Below are positions 1-6,164 of a stretch of 6,824 nt of DNA, piece after piece. A model generated the notes under the pieces. It was not told the DNA's origin. It searched no databases and worked only from the letters and a program-made list of their open reading frames with translations. Numbering within the stretch: the first letter of the stretch is position 1; every line of letters starts with the position of its first letter. The translations under genes and the position numbers were made by a program. The stretch spans positions 1 to 6,824 of the forward strand of contig JAICXI010000103.1 in assembly GCA_025980505.1 (NCBI GenBank), in the 5' to 3' direction. Source of the DNA: a bacterium (lineage in GTDB: Bacteria; Oederibacteriota; Muellerivitia; Muellerivitales; Muellerivitaceae).

Positions 1-13
1 GACCTTGGCGCAT
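1..13 (-). CDS. Start of a divergent gene, only four codons in the window
   Basis: Read on the - strand, an ATG at 13-11 begins Met-Arg-Gln-Gly and then leaves the window. It is preceded by AAGGAG at 25-20, six bases upstream of the ATG, which is an almost ideal Shine-Dalgarno sequence and spacing. A promoter-like pair lies further upstream at 57-85. The product cannot be identified from four residues. The gene is divergent from the glycoside hydrolase and shares its intergenic region, an arrangement often seen for a regulator or a functionally linked gene, but nothing here shows which. The call rests on the ribosome binding site, the start codon and the promoter lying in the right order. Confidence 0.6.
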
Positions 14-56
14 AGGAGTCTCCTTCGAAAAGTGTGGGACCGGGGATGAAGTCCCA

Positions 57-85
57 ACTATAACCGCGTCCCTCCGATCGGACAA
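57..85 (-). promoter_or_regulatory. Candidate sigma-70 promoter for the divergent left-edge gene
   Basis: On the - strand, TTGTCC (85-80) and TATAGT (62-57) are separated by exactly 17 bases. The -10 matches consensus at five of six positions and the -35 at four of six. Transcription would start near position 50, giving a leader of about 37 bases that ends in the AAGGAG ribosome binding site at 25-20. Found by eye only. Support comes from the position relative to the ribosome binding site and from similar 17-bp-spaced pairs before the two other promoter-distal genes in the window. Confidence 0.4.
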
Positions 86-148
86 CAACCTCCCCGATCC
101 TTTTTCGCGCTCCCAAGCCCCCGATAAAGCGCTTTCCCGGGATTCCCT

Positions 149-177
149 TTGCCCGCTTCTTTCGACGGGTCTATGAT
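149..177 (+). promoter_or_regulatory. Candidate sigma-70 promoter for the GH3 gene
   Basis: TTGCCC (149-154) and TATGAT (172-177) are 17 bases apart. The -10 fits consensus at five of six positions and the -35 at four of six. The start would be near 184, leaving a leader of about 65 bases before the ATG at 249. A small GAACC/GGTTC inverted repeat near 194-208 falls in the leader. Found by eye; start-site mapping would decide it. Confidence 0.4.
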
Positions 178-248
178 TTCCCGATTGGGGCGGGAACCAC
201 TCGGGTTCTTCCCTGAAACACCGCCGAATTTTACCAAAGGACGGGAAA

Positions 249-2753
249 ATGAAAAACATTCAACGCGCCTTATTCGGGTTGTGGCTGCTTCTGCCGCTGG
301 GTGGGGCACCATCGGCGGCCGCCCCCGACCCAGTGGTCGAGAAAAGGGTGGAATCCATCCTTTCCAAGATGACCCTGGAGGAAAAGATCGATTACATCGG
401 CGGGGTGGACACCTTTTATATCCGCGCCATCCCCCGGCTGGGCCTGCCCAGGATCCGCATGTCCGACGGACCCATCGGCGTGCGTTGTTACGGGCCTTCC
501 ACGGCTTATGCGGCCGGCATCGGCCTGGCCGCCTCCTGGGACAGCGACCTGGCGGCCCGCGTGGGCGGGGGGATCGGCCGCGACGCGCGGGCCCGGGGCG
601 TGCACATCCTCCTGGGGCCGGGCGTCAACATCCACCGCGCGCCCCTTTGCGGAAGGAATTTCGAGTACTTCGGCGAGGACCCCTTCCTGGCCTCCCGCAT
701 GGCGGTGGCTTATATCGAAGGCGTGCAGTCCCAGGGCGTTTGCGCGACGGTCAAGCATTTCATGGGCAACAACTCGGAGTTCGACCGCCACCGCACCAGT
801 TCGGACATGGACGAGCGCACCATGCGGGAAATCTACCTGCCCGCCTTCGAGGCCGCGGTCAAGGAAGCCCGCGTGGGCGCCATCATGGACTCCTATAACC
901 TGGTGAACGGCGTGCATTCCACCCAAAACGGCTGTTTGAACAATCAAATCGCGAAGAAGGACTGGGGTTTCGACGGAATCATCATGTCCGATTGGGACGC
1001 CACCTATGACGGCGTGGCGGCCGCCAACGGGGGACTGGACCTGGAAATGCCCTCTGCCAGGTTCATGACCCGCGCCACGCTCCTGCAGGCCCTGCGGGAA
1101 GGGAAGGTTTCCCTGGAGACCCTGGACGACAAGGTGCGCCGCATCCTGCGTGTGGCGGTCCGGTTCGGGTGGCTGGACCGAAACCAAACCGACCTTTCCA
1201 TCCCCCTCGACGACGGGGAAAACCGGAAGCTGGCCCTGGAATCCGCCGAGGAAGCCATGGTGCTTTTGAAGAACGAAGGGGCCCTGCTGCCCCTGGACGC
1301 GGGGAAGATCAAGACCCTGGCGGTCATCGGGCCCGACGCCTATCCGGCCGTGCCGGTGGGCGGCGGCAGCGCCCGCGTGCAGCCCTTCAGCGCGGTGAGC
1401 TACCTGGAAGGCCTGGACCTTTTCCTCAAGGGGTCCGCCAAGGTGCTCTATAAGAGGGGACTGACGCCCCTGCGCGAGATCTATCCCGCCACGCGCTTCG
1501 CCACCCGGCCCCAGGGCGGCGAGGCGGGGCTTCAAGGGGAGTATTTCGACAACCCGGATTTCAAGGGCGAGCCCTTCCTCACGCGCTTGGACGACCATGT
1601 TGATTTCAACTGGGACAAGCCCAACCGCTGGCCGGGCCGGGCCGCCAACGATTATTCGGCGCGCTGGAGCGGTTACTTCATCCCGGCCCAAAGCGGCGAG
1701 TACCGCGTGGCGGCCCAGGATTACGGGTTGGACCGGTACCGCCTTTACCTGGACGGCAGGCTTCTTTTGGACCGCGGGGCCCAGGCCCAGCCCATCGGCT
1801 TGAAGGCGCTGCGCCTGCAGGCGGGAAGGGCTTACGCCCTGCGGCTCGAATACGTGCACCACGACCACCATTCCTGGATGGCCCTGGGGTTTTGCCCCGC
1901 CTCCCAGTTCCTGGACCCGGAGGCCTTGGCCGTGGCGCGCTCGGCGGACGCGGTGGTGATTTGCGCGGGCTTCGATCCCTCCAACGAAGGCGAGGGGGCC
2001 GACCGCACCTTCGAGCTGCCCACAGGGCAGGACGAGCTGATCCGCGAGGTCGCCCGGGCCAACCGGAACACGGTGGTGGTGTTGACTTCGGGCGGGGCGG
2101 TGGAAATGACCCGGTGGCTGGGGAACGTGCCCGCGCTGCTGGAAGCCTGGTACCCCGGACAGGAGGGGGGCACGGCCCTGGCCCGGATCCTTTTCGGGGA
2201 GGCCAACCCCTCGGGCAAGCTGCCGGTTTCCTTCGAACAACGTTGGGAGGACAACGCCGTGCACGACAGTTATTACCCGGACGCCCAAAACCACATCCCC
2301 TATAAGGAAGGGTTGTTCCTGGGATACCGGCATTTCGACGCGGGGAAAGTGAAGCCCCTTTTCCCCTTTGGTTTTGGATTGTCCTACACCCGGTTCCGGT
2401 ACGGCGGCCTCCGGATTTCGCCCGATAGCCTGGAAGGGGTGGGGCCGGTCACGGTGTCCTTTGACATGACCAACGTGGGGGACAGGGAAGGGAAGGAAAC
2501 GGCCGAAGTGTACGTGGGCGGCGGCCCCGCCGGCGGGCCCCGGCCCGTGAAGGAACTCAAGGGTTTCACCAAAGTGGACTTAAAACCCGGCGAGACCCGG
2601 CGCGCGCAGGTGGCCCTGGACCGCCGGTCCTTTTCCCATTTCGATGTAAAGTCGGGGCAATGGAAGGCCGACCCGGGCGAGTTTAACGTTTGGGTCAGCC
2701 CGTCCTCCCGGGAAACCGGGCTTCAAGGCAAGGTGACCCTTACGCCTCCCTGA
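249..2753 (+). CDS. Secreted family 3 glycoside hydrolase (beta-glucosidase type) with PA14 insertion
   Basis: This 834-residue enzyme probably removes non-reducing terminal beta-linked sugars (glucose or a related sugar) from oligosaccharides, outside the cytoplasm. Residues 1 to about 24 form a Sec-type signal peptide: Lys-Asn-Ile-Gln-Arg, a hydrophobic core, then Pro-Ser-Ala-Ala-Ala. No lipobox cysteine is present. The GH3 N-terminal barrel (about 35-310) has DGPIG with Asp73, GRNFEYFGEDP (135-145), KHF (169-171) and the nucleophile Asp248 in the SDW motif. The second domain begins near 336 (VLLKNEGALLPL) and is split by a PA14 module (about 427-550). It resumes with NEGEGADR, where Glu582 is the likely acid/base. 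A Fn3-like domain (about 718-834) ends the protein. Length and order match PA14-bearing GH3 enzymes such as the Kluyveromyces marxianus beta-glucosidase. AAAGGA at 236-241, seven bases before ATG 249, supports the start. Substrate specificity is inferred; a beta-xylosidase or another exo-glycosidase is possible. No transporter or other hydrolase is visible beside it. Confidence 0.95.
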   Translation: MKNIQRALFGLWLLLPLGGAPSAAAPDPVVEKRVESILSKMTLEEKIDYIGGVDTFYIRAIPRLGLPRIRMSDGPIGVRCYGPSTAYAAGIGLAASWDSDLAARVGGGIGRDARARGVHILLGPGVNIHRAPLCGRNFEYFGEDPFLASRMAVAYIEGVQSQGVCATVKHFMGNNSEFDRHRTSSDMDERTMREIYLPAFEAAVKEARVGAIMDSYNLVNGVHSTQNGCLNNQIAKKDWGFDGIIMSDWDATYDGVAAANGGLDLEMPSARFMTRATLLQALREGKVSLETLDDKVRRILRVAVRFGWLDRNQTDLSIPLDDGENRKLALESAEEAMVLLKNEGALLPLDAGKIKTLAVIGPDAYPAVPVGGGSARVQPFSAVSYLEGLDLFLKGSAKVLYKRGLTPLREIYPATRFATRPQGGEAGLQGEYFDNPDFKGEPFLTRLDDHVDFNWDKPNRWPGRAANDYSARWSGYFIPAQSGEYRVAAQDYGLDRYRLYLDGRLLLDRGAQAQPIGLKALRLQAGRAYALRLEYVHHDHHSWMALGFCPASQFLDPEALAVARSADAVVICAGFDPSNEGEGADRTFELPTGQDELIREVARANRNTVVVLTSGGAVEMTRWLGNVPALLEAWYPGQEGGTALARILFGEANPSGKLPVSFEQRWEDNAVHDSYYPDAQNHIPYKEGLFLGYRHFDAGKVKPLFPFGFGLSYTRFRYGGLRISPDSLEGVGPVTVSFDMTNVGDREGKETAEVYVGGGPAGGPRPVKELKGFTKVDLKPGETRRAQVALDRRSFSHFDVKSGQWKADPGEFNVWVSPSSRETGLQGKVTLTPP

Positions 2754-3189
2754 CGCTCCCGCTTTTCCTTGGGAGTGGGGATCCGTTGCCGGACCGGCGT
2801 TTTTGAAGGTGGCTCCTGATCCCGTCGATTTCCACTTTGATCCGGCCGCCTTCCGTTTGGGAAAGGCAGGGTTCCTTGCTCCCGCCGGAAAAGCGGATGA
2901 TGGCGTTGCGGCCGCCGCCGGAGTTTTTAAAACGAGGAAATCCGGACCAGGTGGCCGGTGTGGATGGGGTGCCCGGTTTTGTAAATATCCCCGACGGCCA
3001 AGTCCATTCCCCGTCTCCCCTTTGAACCACGCTGATGGAAGGAATATTGTCCGGCGTCGGAGTCCGGAAAAGGGCGCCTTGAACCGTCTGTTTCTGGTAT
3101 TGATGCAACGGAACGATTTCGGCAATGGCAAGGGAAGTTTTGGGCGGCGGCGGAAAGACGGGGTGGCCCGGTGGTGGCGCCGCAAACAT
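2740..3189 (-). CDS. Possible hypothetical protein, unrecognised
   Basis: This leftward ORF of 149 residues starts at ATG 3189-3187 and stops with TAA at 2742-2740, overlapping the last 14 bases of the convergent GH3 gene. The same frame stays open upstream to a TTG at 3393, but that extension is rich in Arg, Pro and Gly and looks like a chance reading. Within the shorter ORF, third positions are enriched in G or C, as in the neighbours, and the composition is protein-like, for example GGRIKVEIDGI and SGGGRNAIIRFSGG. No signal peptide, membrane segment or known motif was seen. No convincing Shine-Dalgarno sequence precedes the ATG. It may be a real small gene, a decayed remnant or chance. The + strand reading over the same bases (2803-3312) looks less like a protein. 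Confidence 0.3.
   Translation of the reverse strand: MFAAPPPGHPVFPPPPKTSLAIAEIVPLHQYQKQTVQGALFRTPTPDNIPSISVVQRGDGEWTWPSGIFTKPGTPSTPATWSGFPRFKNSGGGRNAIIRFSGGSKEPCLSQTEGGRIKVEIDGIRSHLQKRRSGNGSPLPRKSGSVREA
2787..2804 (+). terminator. Weak candidate rho-independent terminator after the GH3 gene
   Basis: GCCGG-A-CCGGC (2788-2798) is a perfect inverted repeat followed almost at once by five Ts (2800-2804), 34 bases after the GH3 stop. As a hairpin it gives only about four GC pairs plus one wobble pair with a three-base loop, so it is short for a terminator. The T-run and position are right. No better candidate is seen before 3000. Confidence 0.3.
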
Positions 3190-3452
3190 TATGAGCGGAG
3201 GGCCGGAAGCACCGGGTTCGCGGGGCGACGGTGGCCGGGCGATGGGTTGCTTAAATTGGCATGCGAAAGGAGGGGCCCGTCCAAGACAGGCCTGACGGGG
3301 GGAAGGGGGTGAGTGAATCCGTCCAAAATACCGGCGTCCCCGATCCCTGCGGTTGCTCTTGAGAGGGCGGCCCTCGTTTCCGTTTTCCTTCAAGGATTCC
3401 CCCGGACTTCACCTCGGTGCCGGGAAGAGGACGGAGAATCGTTTGCCGATGT

Positions 3453-3471
3453 GGAGCTTTCCCGGAGCTTT
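3453..3471 (+). repeat. Direct repeat GGAGCTTT, 11-bp period, upstream of the TPR promoter
   Basis: GGAGCTTT occurs at 3453-3460 and again at 3464-3471. The two copies are offset by 11 bp, about one turn of the helix. They sit roughly 73 to 91 bases before the inferred start site near 3544, a common place for an activator site. No regulator is known for this motif, and an eight-base repeat can arise by chance. Confidence 0.35.
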
Positions 3472-3508
3472 GGAGTGCTAAAAGCGGGTCTAAAAAGGCT
3501 CATTTTCT

Positions 3509-3537
3509 TGCGCTTGGAAAATGCGGATGTTATAGTA
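3509..3537 (+). promoter_or_regulatory. Candidate sigma-70 promoter for the TPR gene
   Basis: TTGCGC (3509-3514) and TATAGT (3532-3537) are separated by 17 bases. The -10 matches consensus at five of six positions; the -35 keeps TTG. Two CTAAAAAG copies (3478-3485 and 3491-3498) place A-tracts just upstream, the second in the usual position of an UP element. The start would be near 3544, giving a leader of about 66 bases that includes the two palindromes. This is the best supported of the three promoter candidates because the flanking DNA is locally AT-rich. Confidence 0.5.
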
Positions 3538-3550
3538 CAAACGAAAGTTG

Positions 3551-3576
3551 TGACAGGCTGTCAGAAAAACGTTTTT
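3551..3576. promoter_or_regulatory. Two adjacent palindromes in the TPR gene leader (operator candidate)
   Basis: TGACAG-G-CTGTCA (3551-3563) is a perfect 6+1+6 inverted repeat. One base later AAAAACGTTTTT (3565-3576) is a perfect 12-bp palindrome followed by two more Ts. Both lie just downstream of the inferred start site, where a bound dimeric repressor would block transcription. Function is inferred from symmetry and position only. Confidence 0.4.
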
Positions 3577-3609
3577 TTATAAGCCCGTCAGCCCGATTCT
3601 CGAGGTTTT

Positions 3610-6045
3610 ATGAACGTTCCCGCCGGTGGCGACAAGAAAAACATCGTTAAAATGGCTTACATTTATTTCCAGGAAGGCCGATGGGATAAGGCGATCGAGG
3701 AATATAAGAAGCTGATCGCCATGGACCCGGAAGACATCAACACCCTCAACATGTTGGGCGACGTTTACGTGAAGAAGGGCTCGGTGAAGGAAGCCTATGA
3801 GTCCTATAGCAAGGTTTCGGCCGATTTCACGGCCCGGGGCCAGATCGACAAGTCCGCCATCGTCAACAAGAAGATCGCCGCGTTGGACTCCGCCCTCCTT
3901 CCCGCCGAAGCCCAGAAAAAACAAAACCTCATCAAGCAAAGCCTGAAAGCCGAAACCGCCATGGAGGCGGGCGACGTGGACGGCGCCATCGACGCCTTGA
4001 ACGAGGTCCTGAAACTCGACCAGGAAAACCTGGGCGCCTATTCCAAATTGGCCGAACTTTTCGAGAAAAAGGGCCAGTTGGCCGAGGCGGTCAAGCAATA
4101 CCAGATGCTGGGCGCGGTTTTCCTCAAGAACCGGCTTTATAAGAAGTCCCAGGAAATGTTCCAGAAGGTGGTTCAACTGGATCCCACCAATGTGGAAGGC
4201 CACAACAACCTGGCCCAGATTTACGTCAAGCAGGGCTCCGAATCGGACGCCAAAAAGGAATACCTGAACGCGGCTGAGCAAGCCATGGCCGTGGGCGACC
4301 TGGAAAAAGCCAACGTCTTCGCGGCCAAGGCCGTGGAGTATAAGAGCATCGAAGCCCATTACGTCCTGGGCGTGGTGCTTTATAAAAAGCAAAAACTATC
4401 CGAGTCCAAGGCCGAATTTGAGAGCCTGCTGAGGTTCAAGGTGAACCACGTGGGGGCCCTGACCCATTTGGGCCGGGTGCTGCTGGAACTGGGCCAGGCC
4501 GACAAGGCGGCGGAAAGCATTCAAAAGGCCCTGAAGGCGGAAAAGGACAACTTGCCGGCCTTGGAGGCTTGGGCCGAAGTCTGCGTCAAGAAAGGCAACA
4601 AGGCCGAGGCCGTCACCACCCTCCTGTCCCTGGCGGACAAGTACTCCGCCAAAGGGGAATGGAACCATGCCGCCGAGGCCGCGCGCAACGCCCTCTCGAT
4701 CGATGAGAACGCCGCGTCCCCCCTCGCCAAACTGGCCGACGCCCTCCGGCAGGTGGGCGACAAGCCCGGCGCGGCGGAGGCCTTCCATAAACTGGGGCTT
4801 CTTTACGAAAAGCAGAACAAGGAAGAGCTGGCCGCGGAGGCTTTTAAGCGCACCCTCGAGATGAACCCGTCCCATGCGGAAGCCCAGAAGCACGTGTTGG
4901 GAAGCGTGTCGGCGCCACCCGCGCCCGCCCACGCGAAAGCGCCCGAGGCCCCCGCCGCGCCACCGCCCAAGACGCCCCCGGCGGGCGTTTTGGACCTGGA
5001 AGACATCACCGCGCCGCCCTTCGGGGCGTCCAAGGCGCCGGCCCCCCCGCCCCCGGCCGCGCCGGTCCACGTGGAAAAACCCAAGCCCGCCCCGGTGGAA
5101 GCCGACCCGGAGGAGGAAATCAAGGCACAGATCACCATCGCGGACAATTACATCAAGCAGGGACTGGTGGAGGAAGCCATCGAGATCTACCAACAGCTCA
5201 TCGAGACCTATCCCCAGCGCCCCGAACTCAAGCAAAAATTGAACCAGGCCTATACCGCCTACGTGAAGACCGGCGAGGACGTGATCGGCGCCCTGGAAGC
5301 GGAGAAAAAGGAAAAGGAAGAGGAGGAAAAACACCTGCGCCTGGAAATGGAAAAGAAAGCCCAGGAAGAATCCAAGCGCCTGCGGGAGGAGGTGGAACAC
5401 AAAGCCCGGCTGGAAACCGAGAAAAAGGTCCGCGCCGAGCTGGAGAGGAAGGCCCGCGAGGAGGCGGAAACCAAGGCGCGCGAGGAGATGGAAAAGCGGG
5501 CCCGGCAGGAAGCCGAGCACAAGGCCAAGGAAGAGGTGGAGCATCGGGCCAAAGTTGAGGCGGAAAAGCACCACCATGAGGAGGAAGAGAGGAAAGCCAA
5601 GGAAGCGGCCCTGCAAAAGTCCAAGGAAGAGGCCGAAAGGAAAGTGCGCGAGGAAATGGAACGCAAGGCCAAGGAAACGGCCAAAAAACCAGCGGCTTCC
5701 GCCGAATTCGCCACTTCCCGCACCCCCCCACCCTCCAAGGGAGATTCGGTGGAGGAGGGAAGGGATGAATTCATGACCATCGCCGTGGCGGACATCTACG
5801 TGCGGCAAGGACTCCATGAGGAAGCCCTCAAGATCTACCGCAAGATCGTGCAACTGGAACCGGACAACCTGGAAGCCAGGAAAAAGCTGACCGATATGGA
5901 AAACCTCATTAAATCCAAGGGCGGGAAGATCGCCCCGGAAACGTCCGCGCCGCCTCCTCCCGCCAAAACACCCCCTTCCGCCCCGCCTTCGGATGAAAAA
6001 GATTCGGGTGGCAAAAAGAAATCAAATAGGGTAGGCTACGTTTAA
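3610..6045 (+). CDS. Cytoplasmic multi-TPR scaffold with an octad-repeat charged helix
   Basis: This 811-residue protein has no signal peptide or membrane segment, so it probably acts in the cytoplasm as a protein-binding scaffold. Residues about 10-430 are an array of roughly a dozen TPR-like helix pairs, often ending in DP (MDPED, LDPTN, MNPSH). A Pro/Ala-rich linker (about 432-498) contains one ordered-looking island, LDLEDI (461-466). A single TPR (about 506-545) leads into a Glu/Lys/Arg helix (about 562-693) with twelve uninterrupted 8-residue units (590-685). A second single TPR (721-764), similar to the first, is followed by a Pro-rich, basic tail. GAGG at 3602-3605 lies only four bases before the chosen ATG. 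The next in-frame ATG (3652) has no ribosome binding site and would cut into the first TPR. The gene has its own promoter and terminator. TPR scaffolds are common in pilus, secretion and motility systems, and the ATPase downstream fits that, but no specific role can be read from the sequence. Confidence 0.93.
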   Translation: MNVPAGGDKKNIVKMAYIYFQEGRWDKAIEEYKKLIAMDPEDINTLNMLGDVYVKKGSVKEAYESYSKVSADFTARGQIDKSAIVNKKIAALDSALLPAEAQKKQNLIKQSLKAETAMEAGDVDGAIDALNEVLKLDQENLGAYSKLAELFEKKGQLAEAVKQYQMLGAVFLKNRLYKKSQEMFQKVVQLDPTNVEGHNNLAQIYVKQGSESDAKKEYLNAAEQAMAVGDLEKANVFAAKAVEYKSIEAHYVLGVVLYKKQKLSESKAEFESLLRFKVNHVGALTHLGRVLLELGQADKAAESIQKALKAEKDNLPALEAWAEVCVKKGNKAEAVTTLLSLADKYSAKGEWNHAAEAARNALSIDENAASPLAKLADALRQVGDKPGAAEAFHKLGLLYEKQNKEELAAEAFKRTLEMNPSHAEAQKHVLGSVSAPPAPAHAKAPEAPAAPPPKTPPAGVLDLEDITAPPFGASKAPAPPPPAAPVHVEKPKPAPVEADPEEEIKAQITIADNYIKQGLVEEAIEIYQQLIETYPQRPELKQKLNQAYTAYVKTGEDVIGALEAEKKEKEEEEKHLRLEMEKKAQEESKRLREEVEHKARLETEKKVRAELERKAREEAETKAREEMEKRARQEAEHKAKEEVEHRAKVEAEKHHHEEEERKAKEAALQKSKEEAERKVREEMERKAKETAKKPAASAEFATSRTPPPSKGDSVEEGRDEFMTIAVADIYVRQGLHEEALKIYRKIVQLEPDNLEARKKLTDMENLIKSKGGKIAPETSAPPPPAKTPPSAPPSDEKDSGGKKKSNRVGYV
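5377..5688 (+). repeat. In-frame 24-bp (8-residue) tandem repeat encoding a charged helix
   Basis: Twelve consecutive 24-bp units (5377-5664) and a partial thirteenth (5665-5688) encode octads of the form basic-hydrophobic-basic-x-Glu-hydrophobic-Glu-x, for example KAREEMEK, RARQEAEH, KAKEEVEH and KVREEMER. The units differ at many synonymous and conservative positions, so the array is old or under protein-level selection rather than freshly slipped. Unit nine (HHHEEEER) and unit ten (KAKEAALQ) depart most from the pattern. The preceding unit (KAQEESK) has seven residues and marks where the register begins. Confidence 0.85.
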
Positions 6046-6055
6046 TTTTAAGGAT

Positions 6056-6084
6056 AAAGCCCTGTATTGACGGGGCTTTTCCTT
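6056..6084 (+). terminator. Rho-independent terminator after the TPR gene
   Basis: AAAGCCC (6056-6062) and GGGCTTT (6073-6079) form a perfect seven-pair stem with a ten-base loop, and the right arm runs into TTTT then CCTT. It begins 11 bases after the TAA stop. The strong lower GC pairs, A-run and T-run are typical of intrinsic terminators. It separates the TPR gene from the ATPase gene, implying either separate transcription or reduced read-through. Confidence 0.75.
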
Positions 6085-6110
6085 GAATGCCCAAAAATTC
6101 CCCAATGGAA

Positions 6111-6127
6111 GGCCAAACCGTTTGGCC
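6111..6127. promoter_or_regulatory. Perfect 17-bp palindrome upstream of the ATPase gene
   Basis: GGCCAAAC-C-GTTTGGCC is a perfect 8+1+8 inverted repeat ending 37 bases before the ATPase start codon. It could be an operator or, in RNA, a seven-pair hairpin with a three-base loop. No T-run follows, so it is not an intrinsic terminator. No promoter was recognised around it. Confidence 0.4.
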
Positions 6128-6164
6128 GGGCCTTTATCTTGCCAGCCTTTTGAGGAACTACCCG

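Larger units (their letters stand above)
2754..3609. other. Long intergenic region between the GH3 and TPR genes
   Basis: About 850 bases lack a confident gene. From left to right it holds a weak terminator candidate (2787-2804), the doubtful leftward ORF (2740-3189), a featureless stretch (about 3190-3450), a phased direct repeat (3453-3471), two A-tracts, a promoter (3509-3537) and two leader palindromes (3551-3576). Base composition becomes AT-richer from about 3475 to 3610, as expected of a promoter region. No tRNA, rRNA, insertion sequence ends or riboswitch-like fold were recognised. Confidence 0.6.

Noticed and set aside
58..312. 84-codon - strand ORF across the divergent promoter region
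   Set aside because: It covers both promoter candidates and the GH3 start, has no clear ribosome binding site and no protein-like composition.
270..2333. Very long antisense ORF opposite the GH3 gene
   Set aside because: It mirrors the codon bias of the real gene; its translation is low-complexity in Gly, His, Val and Gln without family motifs.
2756..2775. CTCCC/GGGAG hairpin just after the GH3 stop codon as a terminator
   Set aside because: The five-pair stem has a ten-base loop and no T-run follows on the + strand.
3551..3580. Leader attenuator formed by the TGACAG/CTGTCA repeat and the following T-run
   Set aside because: The stem is five pairs at best once a loop is allowed, and the T-run begins eight bases beyond it, so termination is unlikely; an operator reading fits better.
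3313..3582. Short + strand ORF (89 codons, GTG start) before the TPR gene
   Set aside because: It runs through the promoter and palindromes, has AT-rich non-coding character at its 3' end and no recognisable protein features.
5377..5688. CRISPR array or non-coding satellite because of the 24-bp periodicity
   Set aside because: The units are in frame, have no spacers and are diverged mainly in ways that keep the protein pattern, so they are a coding repeat.
4396..5853. Long antisense ORF opposite the TPR gene, rich in Phe, Leu and Gly, resembling a membrane protein
   Set aside because: The Phe/Leu runs are the reverse complement of Glu/Lys codons in the charged helix and TPRs, so it is an artefact of the sense gene.
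6128..6142. Sigma-54-like element with GG at 6129-6130 and TTGC at 6139-6142, correct GG-GC spacing
   Set aside because: Only the core positions match, and the start site would fall near 6154, inside the ribosome binding site of the ATPase, leaving no usable leader.
6087..6164. Longer ATPase starting at in-frame ATG 6087 or 6105
   Set aside because: Neither has a ribosome binding site, both add residues absent from the family's usual N-terminus, and the longer form would begin within the palindrome and terminator region.
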